In this document: piece after piece, positions 36,801-44,636 of the stretch
Layout: each line of letters starts with the position of its first letter
Numbering within the stretch: position 1 is the stretch's first letter
Assembly (NCBI RefSeq): GCF_006968745.1
Contig: NZ_CP030118.1
Span: 6,092,809 to 6,156,808 of the forward strand
Reading direction: 5' to 3'
Length of the DNA stretch: 64,000 bases
Source of the DNA: Brasilonema sennae CENA114
GTDB taxonomy: Bacteria; Cyanobacteriota; Cyanobacteriia; Cyanobacteriales; Nostocaceae
Notes under the pieces: generated by a model
Database searches by the model: none
What the model was told of the DNA's origin: nothing
What the model saw: only the letters and a program-made list of their open reading frames with translations
Program-made: the position numbers and the translations under genes

Positions 36801-37424
36801 ATGTTCCCTTTTAAAGCAACGAGAGGCAACATTAATTTCCTTAATTTCCTTAAATACTTTGACAAAATTTTCGCTCGTCCGACATCAAAAATGTGGGGTT
36901 GGGTAATTGCTTTTTTTAGTATCAGTACTTTTGACGGCTGGTTAATAAAACAATCTTCTGTTGTTTCTGTGCCTACAGTCATTTATTTTGCTATTTTTCC
37001 CTTAGCTTCTATTATTTCTAGGCGTCTTTCCAAGACTACTTGGAGATTAATACTTTTTGTAGTTTTTTCACGTTCTATTTTAGCTATTAGTTTATGTATT
37101 TTACATTTGCCAAAGGTTTCAGAGTTTACAATAATTATGTATTGTATAAATATTTTATTATTCGCTTTTCTATTGATTGATGTAATAAGTACCCGTGGAA
37201 TTGTAGCTCCAGCTTTAACAGTTATTTTGATAATCTTGCTGTGGATGATAATCGGTTGGCAAGTGATTATCCGTTTAGTTTTGTATTGCAATTTAGTAGT
37301 GATTTTCAACAAAGCCGCCACAAGGTTAAACAAATATTTAAAGAGTTTCAATGCTGCTATGGCTGTTTTGACTGGAACCGCAGCCTTTGGATTAGCACTA
37401 GGATGGATGCTGGCTAGCTTATGA
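36801..37424 (+). CDS. Multi-pass membrane protein, unknown
   Basis: 207 aa, strongly hydrophobic, with roughly five to six membrane helices (about 31-50, 57-75, 83-101, 109-128, 133-160, 185-205). I see no family motif. It lies 80 bp upstream of ilvC in the same direction, but ilvC has its own ribosome-binding site and cotranscription is uncertain. AT-rich compared with neighbours, which may indicate transfer. Confidence 0.7.
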   Translation: MFPFKATRGNINFLNFLKYFDKIFARPTSKMWGWVIAFFSISTFDGWLIKQSSVVSVPTVIYFAIFPLASIISRRLSKTTWRLILFVVFSRSILAISLCILHLPKVSEFTIIMYCINILLFAFLLIDVISTRGIVAPALTVILIILLWMIIGWQVIIRLVLYCNLVVIFNKAATRLNKYLKSFNAAMAVLTGTAAFGLALGWMLASL

Positions 37425-37504
37425 ATTAGGAGTTTTGGTCAAGTTTTGCGGTAAGATTATAAACTTGCAATCAATCAGGACGCTTGCTGACTGGAGAAGC
37501 TATT

Positions 37505-38497
37505 ATGGCCCGGATGTACTATGACGAAGACGGAAATTTAGACCTTTTGGCACAAAAAACCATAGCCATAATTGGTTATGGTTCCCAAGGTCACGCCCAC
37601 GCCCTTAATCTTAAAGATAGTGGTTTGAACGTGATTGTCGGACTATATCCGGGTAGTAAGTCAGCGGCGAAAGCTGAAGCTGCTGGGTTAACCGTGAAAA
37701 ATGTTGCCGATGCTGTTAAGGCTGCTGACTTCATTATGATTTTGTTGCCAGATGAAGTGCAAAAAACGGTTTATAAAAACGACATTGAACCCAATCTGGA
37801 AGAAGGAAATGTTTTGTTATTTGCCCACGGCTTTAATATTCATTTTGGTCAAGTTGTCCCACCTGAGAACGTAGATGTGGTGATGGTTGCGCCAAAAGGA
37901 CCAGGACATTTAGTACGCCGGACTTATGAACAAGGGGAGGGTGTACCCTGTTTGTTTGCGGTGTTTCAGGATGCGAGTGGTCAGGCACGCGATCGCGCAA
38001 TGGCATATGCTAAAGGTATCGGTGGAACCCGCGCTGGTATTCTCGAAACAACTTTCCGCGAGGAAACCGAAACCGATTTGTTTGGTGAACAAGCAGTTCT
38101 GTGCGGTGGTTTAAGTGCTTTAATTAAAGCTGGTTTTGAAACTTTGGTGGAAGCCGGTTATCAACCAGAGTTAGCTTATTTTGAATGTCTCCACGAAGTC
38201 AAATTGATTGTTGACTTGGTTGTGGAAGGCGGTTTAGCTAAAATGCGCGACAGTATTTCCAATACCGCTGAATATGGCGATTATACTCGCGGGCCTCGGA
38301 TTGTGAATGAACAAACCAAGGCAGAAATGCGCAAAATTCTGCAAGAAATTCAATCTGGTCAATTTGCACGGGAATTTGTTTTAGAAAACCAATCTGGTAA
38401 ACCTGGATTTACTGCAATGCGTCGTCAAGAGGCTGAACATCGTGTTGAAGAAGTGGGTAAAGATTTACGCGCTATGTTTAGTTGGTTGAAAAAGTAA
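37505..38497 (+). CDS. ilvC: Ketol-acid reductoisomerase
   Basis: 330 aa, class I length. It converts acetolactate to dihydroxyisovalerate (and the isoleucine-path equivalent) with NADPH and Mg2+. The nucleotide-binding motif GYGSQGHAHALNL is at about residues 24-36. The acid/metal residues are in ETEEETDLFGEQ-type context (seen as REETETDLFGEQAVLCGG) and ECLHEVKLIVDL. Start chosen at ATG 37505, preceded by GGAGAAG. The 3' end (EEVGKDLRAMFSWLKK) recurs in diverged form at 43091-43144. Confidence 0.96.
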   Translation: MARMYYDEDGNLDLLAQKTIAIIGYGSQGHAHALNLKDSGLNVIVGLYPGSKSAAKAEAAGLTVKNVADAVKAADFIMILLPDEVQKTVYKNDIEPNLEEGNVLLFAHGFNIHFGQVVPPENVDVVMVAPKGPGHLVRRTYEQGEGVPCLFAVFQDASGQARDRAMAYAKGIGGTRAGILETTFREETETDLFGEQAVLCGGLSALIKAGFETLVEAGYQPELAYFECLHEVKLIVDLVVEGGLAKMRDSISNTAEYGDYTRGPRIVNEQTKAEMRKILQEIQSGQFAREFVLENQSGKPGFTAMRRQEAEHRVEEVGKDLRAMFSWLKK

Positions 38498-38514
38498 TTA
38501 ACCGTAGATGGACG

Positions 38515-38590
38515 AGGCAGTGCGTTGGGCGGCTGCGCCGACTTGTAGACGCCGAAGGCGGCTTCCCGCTTTCTTAGCACCTGCCGTGCG
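38515..38590. repeat. Repeat nested in another repeat, after ilvC
   Basis: A GC-rich palindromic segment (around GGGCGGCTGCGCCGAC and GACGCCGAAGGCGGCTTCCC) interrupts an 'ACCGTAGATG...GATGAACGCAGAT' repeat. This indicates insertion of one dispersed repeat into another. Confidence 0.5.
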
Positions 38591-38644
38591 GATGAACGCA
38601 GATAAGAAGTAGATAATTTTTTGTTTTAGACTTGTTTTAGACTT

Positions 38645-38677
38645 GTTCCCAGGTTCTGCCTGGGAACGTCTTTTTGT
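38645..38677 (+). terminator. ilvC terminator (family B hairpin)
   Basis: Stem GTTCCCAGG/CCTGGGAAC followed by GTCTTTTTG, so a good intrinsic terminator. A near-identical hairpin follows the second ilvC tail at 43181-43211. Confidence 0.75.
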
Positions 38678-38799
38678 ACTATTTTTCACGCTTGCACCTA
38701 TACCCTCTATTTTTCTTAACTAAGCAGTATTGGTACCGTGAGTGCTTTTTTAGATAATACTGAGGATATATCTTTGTTCTTTAATTTGATCCTGCATCT

Positions 38800-39594
38800 A
38801 TGGAAAATCAGGATGAACCTACATGTCTACTCCTGCAAGAACTGCGTCAAATTTTAGACGGTAGTCCAGAAGACATACAACTTTACCAGTTAATCTCAGA
38901 GTTTTGCCAACAAAAAGCTGGTAGCTTTCAAAGGCGAAAAGCCTTTATCCCTCTACTAAAGCGACTTCAACAGCTACGAGGACTCGCCAAACCTCGGCGT
39001 GGCTATGAACATGAAAGATATCCTGATGTCCTCCATGACATTTTAATTCAGGTGCGCGATCGCCTCTGCACCGAATTTAACCCTGTACTACCAACACTCA
39101 CAGGTAGTTTAACGCTATGGATTAACAAAAAATTAGGTTTGCAATACAAGGTTATAGAATTATTTTCTCCTCAAACAAAACGGGAGATATCAATAGATAA
39201 TCTTATCAACACTGAACAAGGTGGCGAAACTTTTAACGAAATTGTCAGCGATCGCGCTATCGATGGAACTATTCGCCTGAGTGGAATACTTCGCGTCATT
39301 GAAGAAGAAAATCGCGAAAAAAGCCACGAACTTGACCGTAAACTCAGAGATTATCTTGAACAAGATCCACAAGGAAAGTTACAAAACTGTCATCCAGATT
39401 GCATAGATTTTTGCAATTGTCAAGAATTAATTAAGAGGCGTTTTTTAAAAGATCCTCCAGATAAGTGGCATGAAATTGCCAAGGATTTGAACATCCCTTC
39501 TGGAACTGTGACTAGTCATTGGCACAGAAGATGCAAACCTCTCATACGAGAAATTACTAAAAACCTTGGATATCTAAGGGAAGAAGAACCATGA
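38800..39594 (+). CDS. Sigma-70-like regulator of the CHAT cassette
   Basis: 264 aa. The C-terminal third looks like a sigma region 4 helix-turn-helix: DPPDKWHEIAKDLNIPSGTVTSHWHRRCKPLI. The middle resembles region-2-like helices only weakly. A cysteine cluster precedes the HTH (Cys197, 201, 205, 207 in CHPDCIDFCNCQ, plus Cys245), which could bind metal or sense redox. It is the first gene of a three-gene cassette, and its stop overlaps the DUF1822 start by 4 bp (ATGA). In cyanobacteria such sigma-like genes are known to precede DUF1822 and CHAT genes. It probably directs transcription of a small regulon, perhaps its own operon. Confidence 0.8.
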   Translation: MENQDEPTCLLLQELRQILDGSPEDIQLYQLISEFCQQKAGSFQRRKAFIPLLKRLQQLRGLAKPRRGYEHERYPDVLHDILIQVRDRLCTEFNPVLPTLTGSLTLWINKKLGLQYKVIELFSPQTKREISIDNLINTEQGGETFNEIVSDRAIDGTIRLSGILRVIEEENREKSHELDRKLRDYLEQDPQGKLQNCHPDCIDFCNCQELIKRRFLKDPPDKWHEIAKDLNIPSGTVTSHWHRRCKPLIREITKNLGYLREEEP

Positions 39595-40607
39595 ACAATA
39601 CACAAACCTTTTCAATCAGCGTTCCACTGCCAAGCATTGCCTATGAATATGCGAAGCAATTTGAGGTTGAACAAGCTACCTCCCAGAAAGGGAAACAAGT
39701 TTATCTGAATACTCTAGCTGTGTACGCTGTACATAGTTTCCTGCAACTGATGGATATAGCTACGGATATTAGCCAAGGCAATAGTTGGCATCCTGTGAGC
39801 AGACGTTTTCATGATGTTGCTGATTTAGTTTTACCAGAGTTCGGCTCTTTAGAGTGCCGCCCCGTTTTAACTGATGACAAAATTATTTTTTTACCAAAAG
39901 AGGTAACCGAAGACCGCATAGGCGTAGTTGCAGTTTTATTTGAGGAAAATCTAGACCAAGTGCATATATTGGGGTTTACTCCAGCCAATGCAGCAGGACT
40001 GTTACCACAAGAAATAGAAGTTTCTCAACTCCAACCACTAGAGAACCTTTTAGACGAGTTGGAAAAAGTAGCTGCGCTGAAATCAAGCTTTGCTAACACT
40101 TCTTCTCAAGTTAGTGATAATACACATTTTTTACAAATTCAAGCAACAGATATTACACAAAATCTGGCGATTGTAAATTTGAGCCAATGGCTGCAAAATC
40201 TCGTAGATGCAAGCTGGCAGACAGTAGAAGAAGTTTTTGGAAGAGAAAAAGCTTATCTGATTTTTGCGACAAGAAGCGCTCAACTTTCTCAAAGAATTGT
40301 GCGGGCACAACAGATTTCATTAGGAACTTTAGCAACAGATGAAGAGTTAGCCTTAGTTATAGCTGTCGTGTCAAAAGTTGCTCAGGAAAGAGAAATTATT
40401 CTGCAAGTACATCCTACTAGAACTAACATCTTGCCACCAGGTTTGCAAAGCATTGTGCTTGATACAAATGGTAACATTCTGTTGCAAATTGAAGCTAAAA
40501 ATGCTGATAACAAGATTCAATTAAAGATTGGTGGTCGGCCAGGAGAACAGTTCAAGTTAAAAATTGTGTTGGGTGAGGCTAGTTTCACAAAGGATTTCGT
40601 TATTTAA
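39591..40607 (+). CDS. DUF1822 family protein
   Basis: 338 aa. N-terminal pattern ISVPLPSIAYEYAKQF...KGKQVYLNTLAVYAVHSFLQLMDI is diagnostic of DUF1822, a family largely restricted to cyanobacteria. The central part (VAVLFEENLDQVHILGFTP) and a C-terminal beta-rich part with KIVLGEASFTKDFVI follow. No catalytic motif is seen. It is translationally coupled to the sigma-like gene (4-bp overlap) and 21 bp ahead of the CHAT-kinase gene. It may be a substrate, inhibitor or anti-sigma-like partner; that is inference. Confidence 0.88.
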   Translation: MNNTQTFSISVPLPSIAYEYAKQFEVEQATSQKGKQVYLNTLAVYAVHSFLQLMDIATDISQGNSWHPVSRRFHDVADLVLPEFGSLECRPVLTDDKIIFLPKEVTEDRIGVVAVLFEENLDQVHILGFTPANAAGLLPQEIEVSQLQPLENLLDELEKVAALKSSFANTSSQVSDNTHFLQIQATDITQNLAIVNLSQWLQNLVDASWQTVEEVFGREKAYLIFATRSAQLSQRIVRAQQISLGTLATDEELALVIAVVSKVAQEREIILQVHPTRTNILPPGLQSIVLDTNGNILLQIEAKNADNKIQLKIGGRPGEQFKLKIVLGEASFTKDFVI

Positions 40608-40628
40608 TTCTCACTAAAAGAAGCGGCA

Positions 40629-43079
40629 ATGAGCAAGTTAGTTGTCCTTAATATAGTAGATGGTGATTTTGAAAATGGGTTTCCAGTTTTTCTGGAAATT
40701 GCCACAGAAGGTCAATACGGCTTTGCAGAAGCGAATGGCAAACTGCCTCCCGCTCCAGAGTTGCTTAAACAGTATAAAAATTGGCAACTACCTTACAATA
40801 GTCTAGTATCCAACTTAAGATCTTCTCGCATCCACGTTGCCGGATCTACGACTTCCATCCCACAAATCAAAACAGCCAGTCGAAACCTAAAATCCAGTTT
40901 GAATGACTGGCTCAATTCCCCACAAATGCAGTCTATATCAAGAACTTTATACCAAAACCTGAATGATAAATCGGAGGAAATCCGGGTCATAATTAAAACT
41001 CAAAACTCAGATTTACAGCGGCTGCCTTGGCATTTGTGGGATGATTTTTTTCAGCACTATCTTAGATCTGAGGTGGCTTTAAGTCTGCCAGTGCGAAGGC
41101 AAAAAAAAATAATTTCTAGAGAAAAACCAATAATTTTAGCAGTTTTTGGCAAGCGAGAAGGAGTTGGAAATATCACTGAAATTAAACTTAATACAGACTT
41201 GGAGTTGCTAAAACAACATTTATCCACAGATACCGATTTTACTCCTTTAATAGAACCAGAATTAGAGGATTTATACGAGGAAATTGAGAGGCGACCCCCA
41301 AATTTATTCTTTTTCGCTGGTCATAGTTCAAGTGAAGAAAATGGGACAAGGGGGCTAATCGAACTCAATCCGGATGAGACAATTACTATTGGTGATTTAA
41401 AACCAGCTTTGAGAGAAGCTGTTGAAGAGGGTTTGCAGCTAGCGATTTTCAACTCTTGTGATGGGTTGGGAATCGCCAGAGAATTAGCTGATTTACATAT
41501 TCCGCAAATCATTGTGATGCGGGAACCAGTGCCAGATGTGGTAGCACAGAAGTTTTTGCAACGTTTTCTCGAAGCGTTTGTTGGCGAAAGATCTGTTAAT
41601 CTAGCAGTCAGGCGAGCTAGGGAAAGAATACATCATCTGGAGGTAAAGTATCCAGGTGTGACTTGGTTGCCAACAGTTTTTCAAAACCCCGCCGAACCAT
41701 CACTAACTGGAAACGAATTTCGTCGAATTGCCACTGGGGTAGAACCTACTCAGGCAAATCCAACAACTGAAGCGTCACAACCTGAAAATCAAAGTCAGAT
41801 ATCATGGATGCCAAGTGTAATCATCCAAAAGACGGGTTCCTCTGGAAGCATCGCCAATCCGCCTCCCAGCCAACAGCCAGCTGCAAACCAAGGTTTTTCG
41901 CGTATCTGTAGTCAAGGGCATGAAAATTCAATCGGCAACCGTTTTTGCATCCACTGTGGTGAAGCTTTAGAAGCACCGTCTACAGACATAACTAATTTCG
42001 CCCTGCCTTCGCAAATACCTTCGTCAACTGAGGGAATCAATCAAAGTCATGCTGCGATCGCTTCCGTAGATTTGGGAAGTATTTTGAAAGGACGCTACAG
42101 AATCATCAAACTTTTAGGACAGGGAGGATTTGGTCGAAGTTATCTAGCTGAAGATATAGACCGACTCAGTACTTTATGTGTTGTCAAGCAACTCCAACTT
42201 AGTTTTAGGGAACTAGATCATCATTACCATATTGCCAGACGCTTATTTCATACAGAGGCAGAGGTCTTAGAAATATTGGGAAGAGATGACCGAATTCCTC
42301 AATTATTGGCTTACTTTGAAGAAAACCAAGAATTTTATTTAATTCAGGAATTTATTGAGGGTGAGGATCTCAGGCGAGAAATTATTTTAGGCAAACAGAT
42401 GAGTGAATCCTATGTGATTTTCCTTTTGCGAGACGTACTGGAAATACTAGAGTTTGTTCATAAACGGGGTGTGATTCATCGTGATATTAAACCCTCAAAC
42501 TTAATCAGACGCAAACATGACAGCAAGTTAGTTCTGATTGACTTTGGTGCAGTTAAACAAATTAGCAATGAGACATTCAATTCTCAAGAGCAATCTGTTC
42601 CCATCGGCACACCAGGCTATTTTCCACCAGAACAAATGGTTGGCAAACCACAATTTAGCAGTGATATTTATGCACTGGGAATTTTATGCATCCAAGCTCT
42701 TACAGGAGTGCATCCTAACAAACTATCACTTGACCCCAACACAGGCGAGATTAGCTGGTACAGTCAAGCAAACGTCAGTCCTCAGTTAGCTAGAATTTTA
42801 TATAAAATGGTACGCTATGACTTCAGGCAAAGATATCAATCTGCCACAGAGGTTTTACAAGATTTACAACGTTCGACGACTCGAATTCCAGTTCCTACTT
42901 CTATTGTTATGCAAGCTCCTCCTAGTCCAACAAAAACTATATATCGTAGCAGAATTTGGATGTTAGTCGCAGCATTTATCGCGGTTATACTTCTCACCGG
43001 ACTTACATTTATAATCTTTGCACCAAAATCATCTACTCCCAATCAACAATTACCAACATCAGAACAAGAAAAAAAATAA
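40629..43079 (+). CDS. CHAT protease - zinc ribbon - Ser/Thr kinase - TM fusion
   Basis: 816 aa in four parts. The CHAT caspase-like domain (about 165-350) has an intact dyad: His232 in FFAGHSSS and Cys277 in FNSCDGLG. A zinc ribbon (about 430-446, CSQGHEN...FCIHCG) follows. The Hanks-type kinase (about 480-750) has glycine loop GQGGFGRSY, VVKQL lysine, catalytic HRDIKPSN and metal DFGAVK, so it should be active. Last is a transmembrane helix (about 777-798) with a short tail. The protein could couple phosphorylation to proteolysis at the membrane. Third gene of the sigma-like/DUF1822 cassette. Confidence 0.92.
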   Translation: MSKLVVLNIVDGDFENGFPVFLEIATEGQYGFAEANGKLPPAPELLKQYKNWQLPYNSLVSNLRSSRIHVAGSTTSIPQIKTASRNLKSSLNDWLNSPQMQSISRTLYQNLNDKSEEIRVIIKTQNSDLQRLPWHLWDDFFQHYLRSEVALSLPVRRQKKIISREKPIILAVFGKREGVGNITEIKLNTDLELLKQHLSTDTDFTPLIEPELEDLYEEIERRPPNLFFFAGHSSSEENGTRGLIELNPDETITIGDLKPALREAVEEGLQLAIFNSCDGLGIARELADLHIPQIIVMREPVPDVVAQKFLQRFLEAFVGERSVNLAVRRARERIHHLEVKYPGVTWLPTVFQNPAEPSLTGNEFRRIATGVEPTQANPTTEASQPENQSQISWMPSVIIQKTGSSGSIANPPPSQQPAANQGFSRICSQGHENSIGNRFCIHCGEALEAPSTDITNFALPSQIPSSTEGINQSHAAIASVDLGSILKGRYRIIKLLGQGGFGRSYLAEDIDRLSTLCVVKQLQLSFRELDHHYHIARRLFHTEAEVLEILGRDDRIPQLLAYFEENQEFYLIQEFIEGEDLRREIILGKQMSESYVIFLLRDVLEILEFVHKRGVIHRDIKPSNLIRRKHDSKLVLIDFGAVKQISNETFNSQEQSVPIGTPGYFPPEQMVGKPQFSSDIYALGILCIQALTGVHPNKLSLDPNTGEISWYSQANVSPQLARILYKMVRYDFRQRYQSATEVLQDLQRSTTRIPVPTSIVMQAPPSPTKTIYRSRIWMLVAAFIAVILLTGLTFIIFAPKSSTPNQQLPTSEQEKK

Positions 43080-43090
43080 ATTTGCTCTTT

Positions 43091-43144
43091 GAGGAGTTGA
43101 GCAAAGATTTACGCACTATATTCAGTTGGATGAAGAAGGATTAA
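43091..43144 (+). pseudogene. Diverged duplicate of the ilvC 3' end
   Basis: 18 codons in frame reading EELSKDLRTIFSWMKKD then stop, against EEVGKDLRAMFSWLKK at the real ilvC end. Many differences are third-position or conservative. The sequence before 43091 does not match ilvC. Downstream, both copies continue through an 'AGATG' repeat remnant and GTTTTAGACTT into the same hairpin terminator. The tail lies on the far side of the sigma/DUF1822/CHAT cassette, as expected of an insertion that duplicated or replaced the ilvC 3' end. Confidence 0.75.
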
Positions 43145-43180
43145 CTGCAGATGCACAACGAAGGACTCTGTTTTAGACTT

Positions 43181-43211
43181 ATTCCCAGGTTGAGCCTGGG
43201 AATGTCTTTTT
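43181..43211 (+). terminator. Terminator after CHAT-kinase cassette (family B hairpin)
   Basis: Stem ATTCCCAGG/CCTGGGAAT then GTCTTTTT. It is the duplicate of the ilvC terminator at 38645-38677 and now ends the cassette. Confidence 0.7.
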
Positions 43212-43295
43212 AAGCCAAAGCTCTTCACAATATGGTAAATGCTGCAAAAATTATTTTTTGTGAAATCTATTTGTTGAAAAATAATAAATGATTTT

Positions 43296-43565
43296 TTAGA
43301 TTGCTCTGCGGGAAAATTGATAGTACAAGAAAATAGCAATCATCGCGCCTAACACTGCAACGAACAAACCAGGAATACTCAAGGTTGCAGTAGTTAGTGT
43401 GAATGTTCCAGTTTGCAGTACGTTAACCAATGTTCCACCAACGAAAGCACCAACAATACCTAGAACTATTGTCGATAATATTCCGCCACCTTGATAACCA
43501 GGATAGATTGCTTTTGCAATAGCGCCAGCTAGAATACCTAAAACGACCCAAGCAATAAGATTCAT
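43296..43565 (-). CDS. GlsB/YeaQ/YmgE family stress membrane protein
   Basis: 89 aa, three to four hydrophobic helices. It has the family pattern WVVLGILAGAIAKAI, GGGILSTIVLGIVGAFVGG and a final GAMIAIFLYYQF. These small inner-membrane proteins (transglycosylase-associated family) are stress-induced in many bacteria; molecular function is unclear. A ribosome-binding site (AAAGGAGAC) precedes the start. Confidence 0.9.
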   Translation of the reverse strand: MNLIAWVVLGILAGAIAKAIYPGYQGGGILSTIVLGIVGAFVGGTLVNVLQTGTFTLTTATLSIPGLFVAVLGAMIAIFLYYQFSRRAI

Positions 43566-43757
43566 TATTTTGTCTCCTTTGGTGTCTTTTCTTTATGCAT
43601 TCTATTTAAACTTATCCAATACTTTTTATTCATCTTTCATAAGAAACAGTTGGAACTTATCTTCAGTTAGAAAAGAAAAGTGATGCAAGTCACATATTAG
43701 TATGACTTAATTAATTGTCATCAATCTAAAGTAAGAATTTTGTTGGGTGATACCACA

Positions 43758-43829
43758 TTATGCACGAGTTAATAGTTCCAAGTTATGCCCATTGGAGTCT
43801 AGGAAATAGAAGCCACGACCTCCTTTTAT
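43758..43829 (-). pseudogene. VOC/glyoxalase family C-terminal remnant
   Basis: The last 23 codons read GGRGFYFLDSNGHNLELLTRA, a typical VOC end (GRGxYFxDPxGHxLELLT) with the metal-ligand Glu. Everything upstream in this frame is G/T-rich low-complexity DNA, so only the tail of the gene survives. The plus-strand frame over that low-complexity DNA (43828-44043) codes for a Val/Ala/Gly-rich hydrophobic peptide and is not trusted. Confidence 0.65.
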
Positions 43830-44026
43830 GCTTTTTTTATTTCGGCTGTTTGTGGGGGCTGTTTGTGGGGCTTCAGTTGAGTTTATGGTTATGGCTGTTT
43901 TTGGAGCAGGTGTGGCTGGGATTGTAGTTGTAATTGTTGTAATTATGGCTTTAGGTTTGGTTCTGACTGAGTTTATGGTTGAAAAGGATTTATTTACCAA
44001 ACACCATCCAAATCTTAAAACGTCTA

Positions 44027-44252
44027 TCACAATAGCATTCTGAACTCCTCACGAGTTATCTGGCAATCACGTAGTATTTGTGCCAGCAAACCACGACCAA
44101 TTGTTTCACCAGAATGCACAGGAACTACCGTCCGACGCCCGTCGCTATGTATCAGAATATGGTGACTTCCACGGACTCTAGCAATTTCAAAACCCACAAT
44201 ACCCACGAGCCGCAATAACTTCGCGTCCCGTTACACTTGGTAGTTGAGTCAT
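44027..44252 (-). pseudogene. hicA: hicA toxin gene, frameshifted
   Basis: Starting at the ATG at 44252 the reading is MTQLPSVTGREVIAA, a typical HicA start. It then shifts frame near 44210 and continues as GFEIARVRGSHHILIHSDGRRTVVPVHSGETIGRGLLAQILRD. The GSHHI and VPVH motifs with the catalytic His are intact. The total length (226 nt) is one base too long for an open frame. HicA toxins are mRNA interferases with a dsRNA-binding-like fold. The ATG overlaps the hicB stop (ATGA), the usual operon geometry. Confidence 0.8.
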
Positions 44253-44463
44253 ACTTCAACCGAAACTCGCTGAATACCTACAAAATCTAGCGAATTCTGC
44301 TGTTCCTCCTCAAATTCTAAACAGAGTTTGATGCCTCTCGGATGCGGTCTGTCAACTCATCTAAAGATTTAGCTTGCGTATGACACCCAGGAAGCGCAGG
44401 GACGGAAGCAACAAAGTAGCCATCCGCATCCCGCTCAATAATGACATTAAATTCTCGCCTCAT
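44249..44463 (-). pseudogene. hicB: hicB antitoxin gene, frameshifted
   Basis: From ATG 44463 it reads MRREFNVIIERDADGYFVASVPALPGCHTQAKSL..., the classic HicB N-terminal domain. After ...RIREA one base is missing, which gives an early stop. In the next frame it continues KLCLEFEEEQQNSLDFVGIQ and ends RVSVEV at the TGA that overlaps hicA. The total is 215 nt, one short of a codon multiple. Either a decayed antitoxin or a sequencing error. Confidence 0.8.
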
Positions 44464-44571
44464 AAGGAACTACGCTTGGATTTTTCTTCTATCTTCTCAT
44501 AATGTCACAAAAGCGATAAGTTTCCTGCTTGACGCTGCGCGTATCGCCACCTTTACCATGATTTCCATACC

Positions 44572-44616
44572 AAAAAAAACGCAAAGGTGCTCTGATCAAA
44601 TTTTGCACCTTTGCGT
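44572..44616 (-). terminator. clpB terminator
   Basis: 12-bp stem ACGCAAAGGTGC/GCACCTTTGCGT with a 14-nt loop. On the minus strand an eight-T tract follows. It is about 20 nt beyond the clpB stop: a textbook intrinsic terminator. Confidence 0.9.
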
Positions 44617-44636
44617 AAGATTTTTTCTTCGCCTAA

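Noticed and set aside
43828..44043. 71-codon hydrophobic plus-strand frame
   Set aside because: Encoded by G/T-rich low-complexity DNA opposite a VOC remnant; composition explains the Val/Ala/Gly bias.
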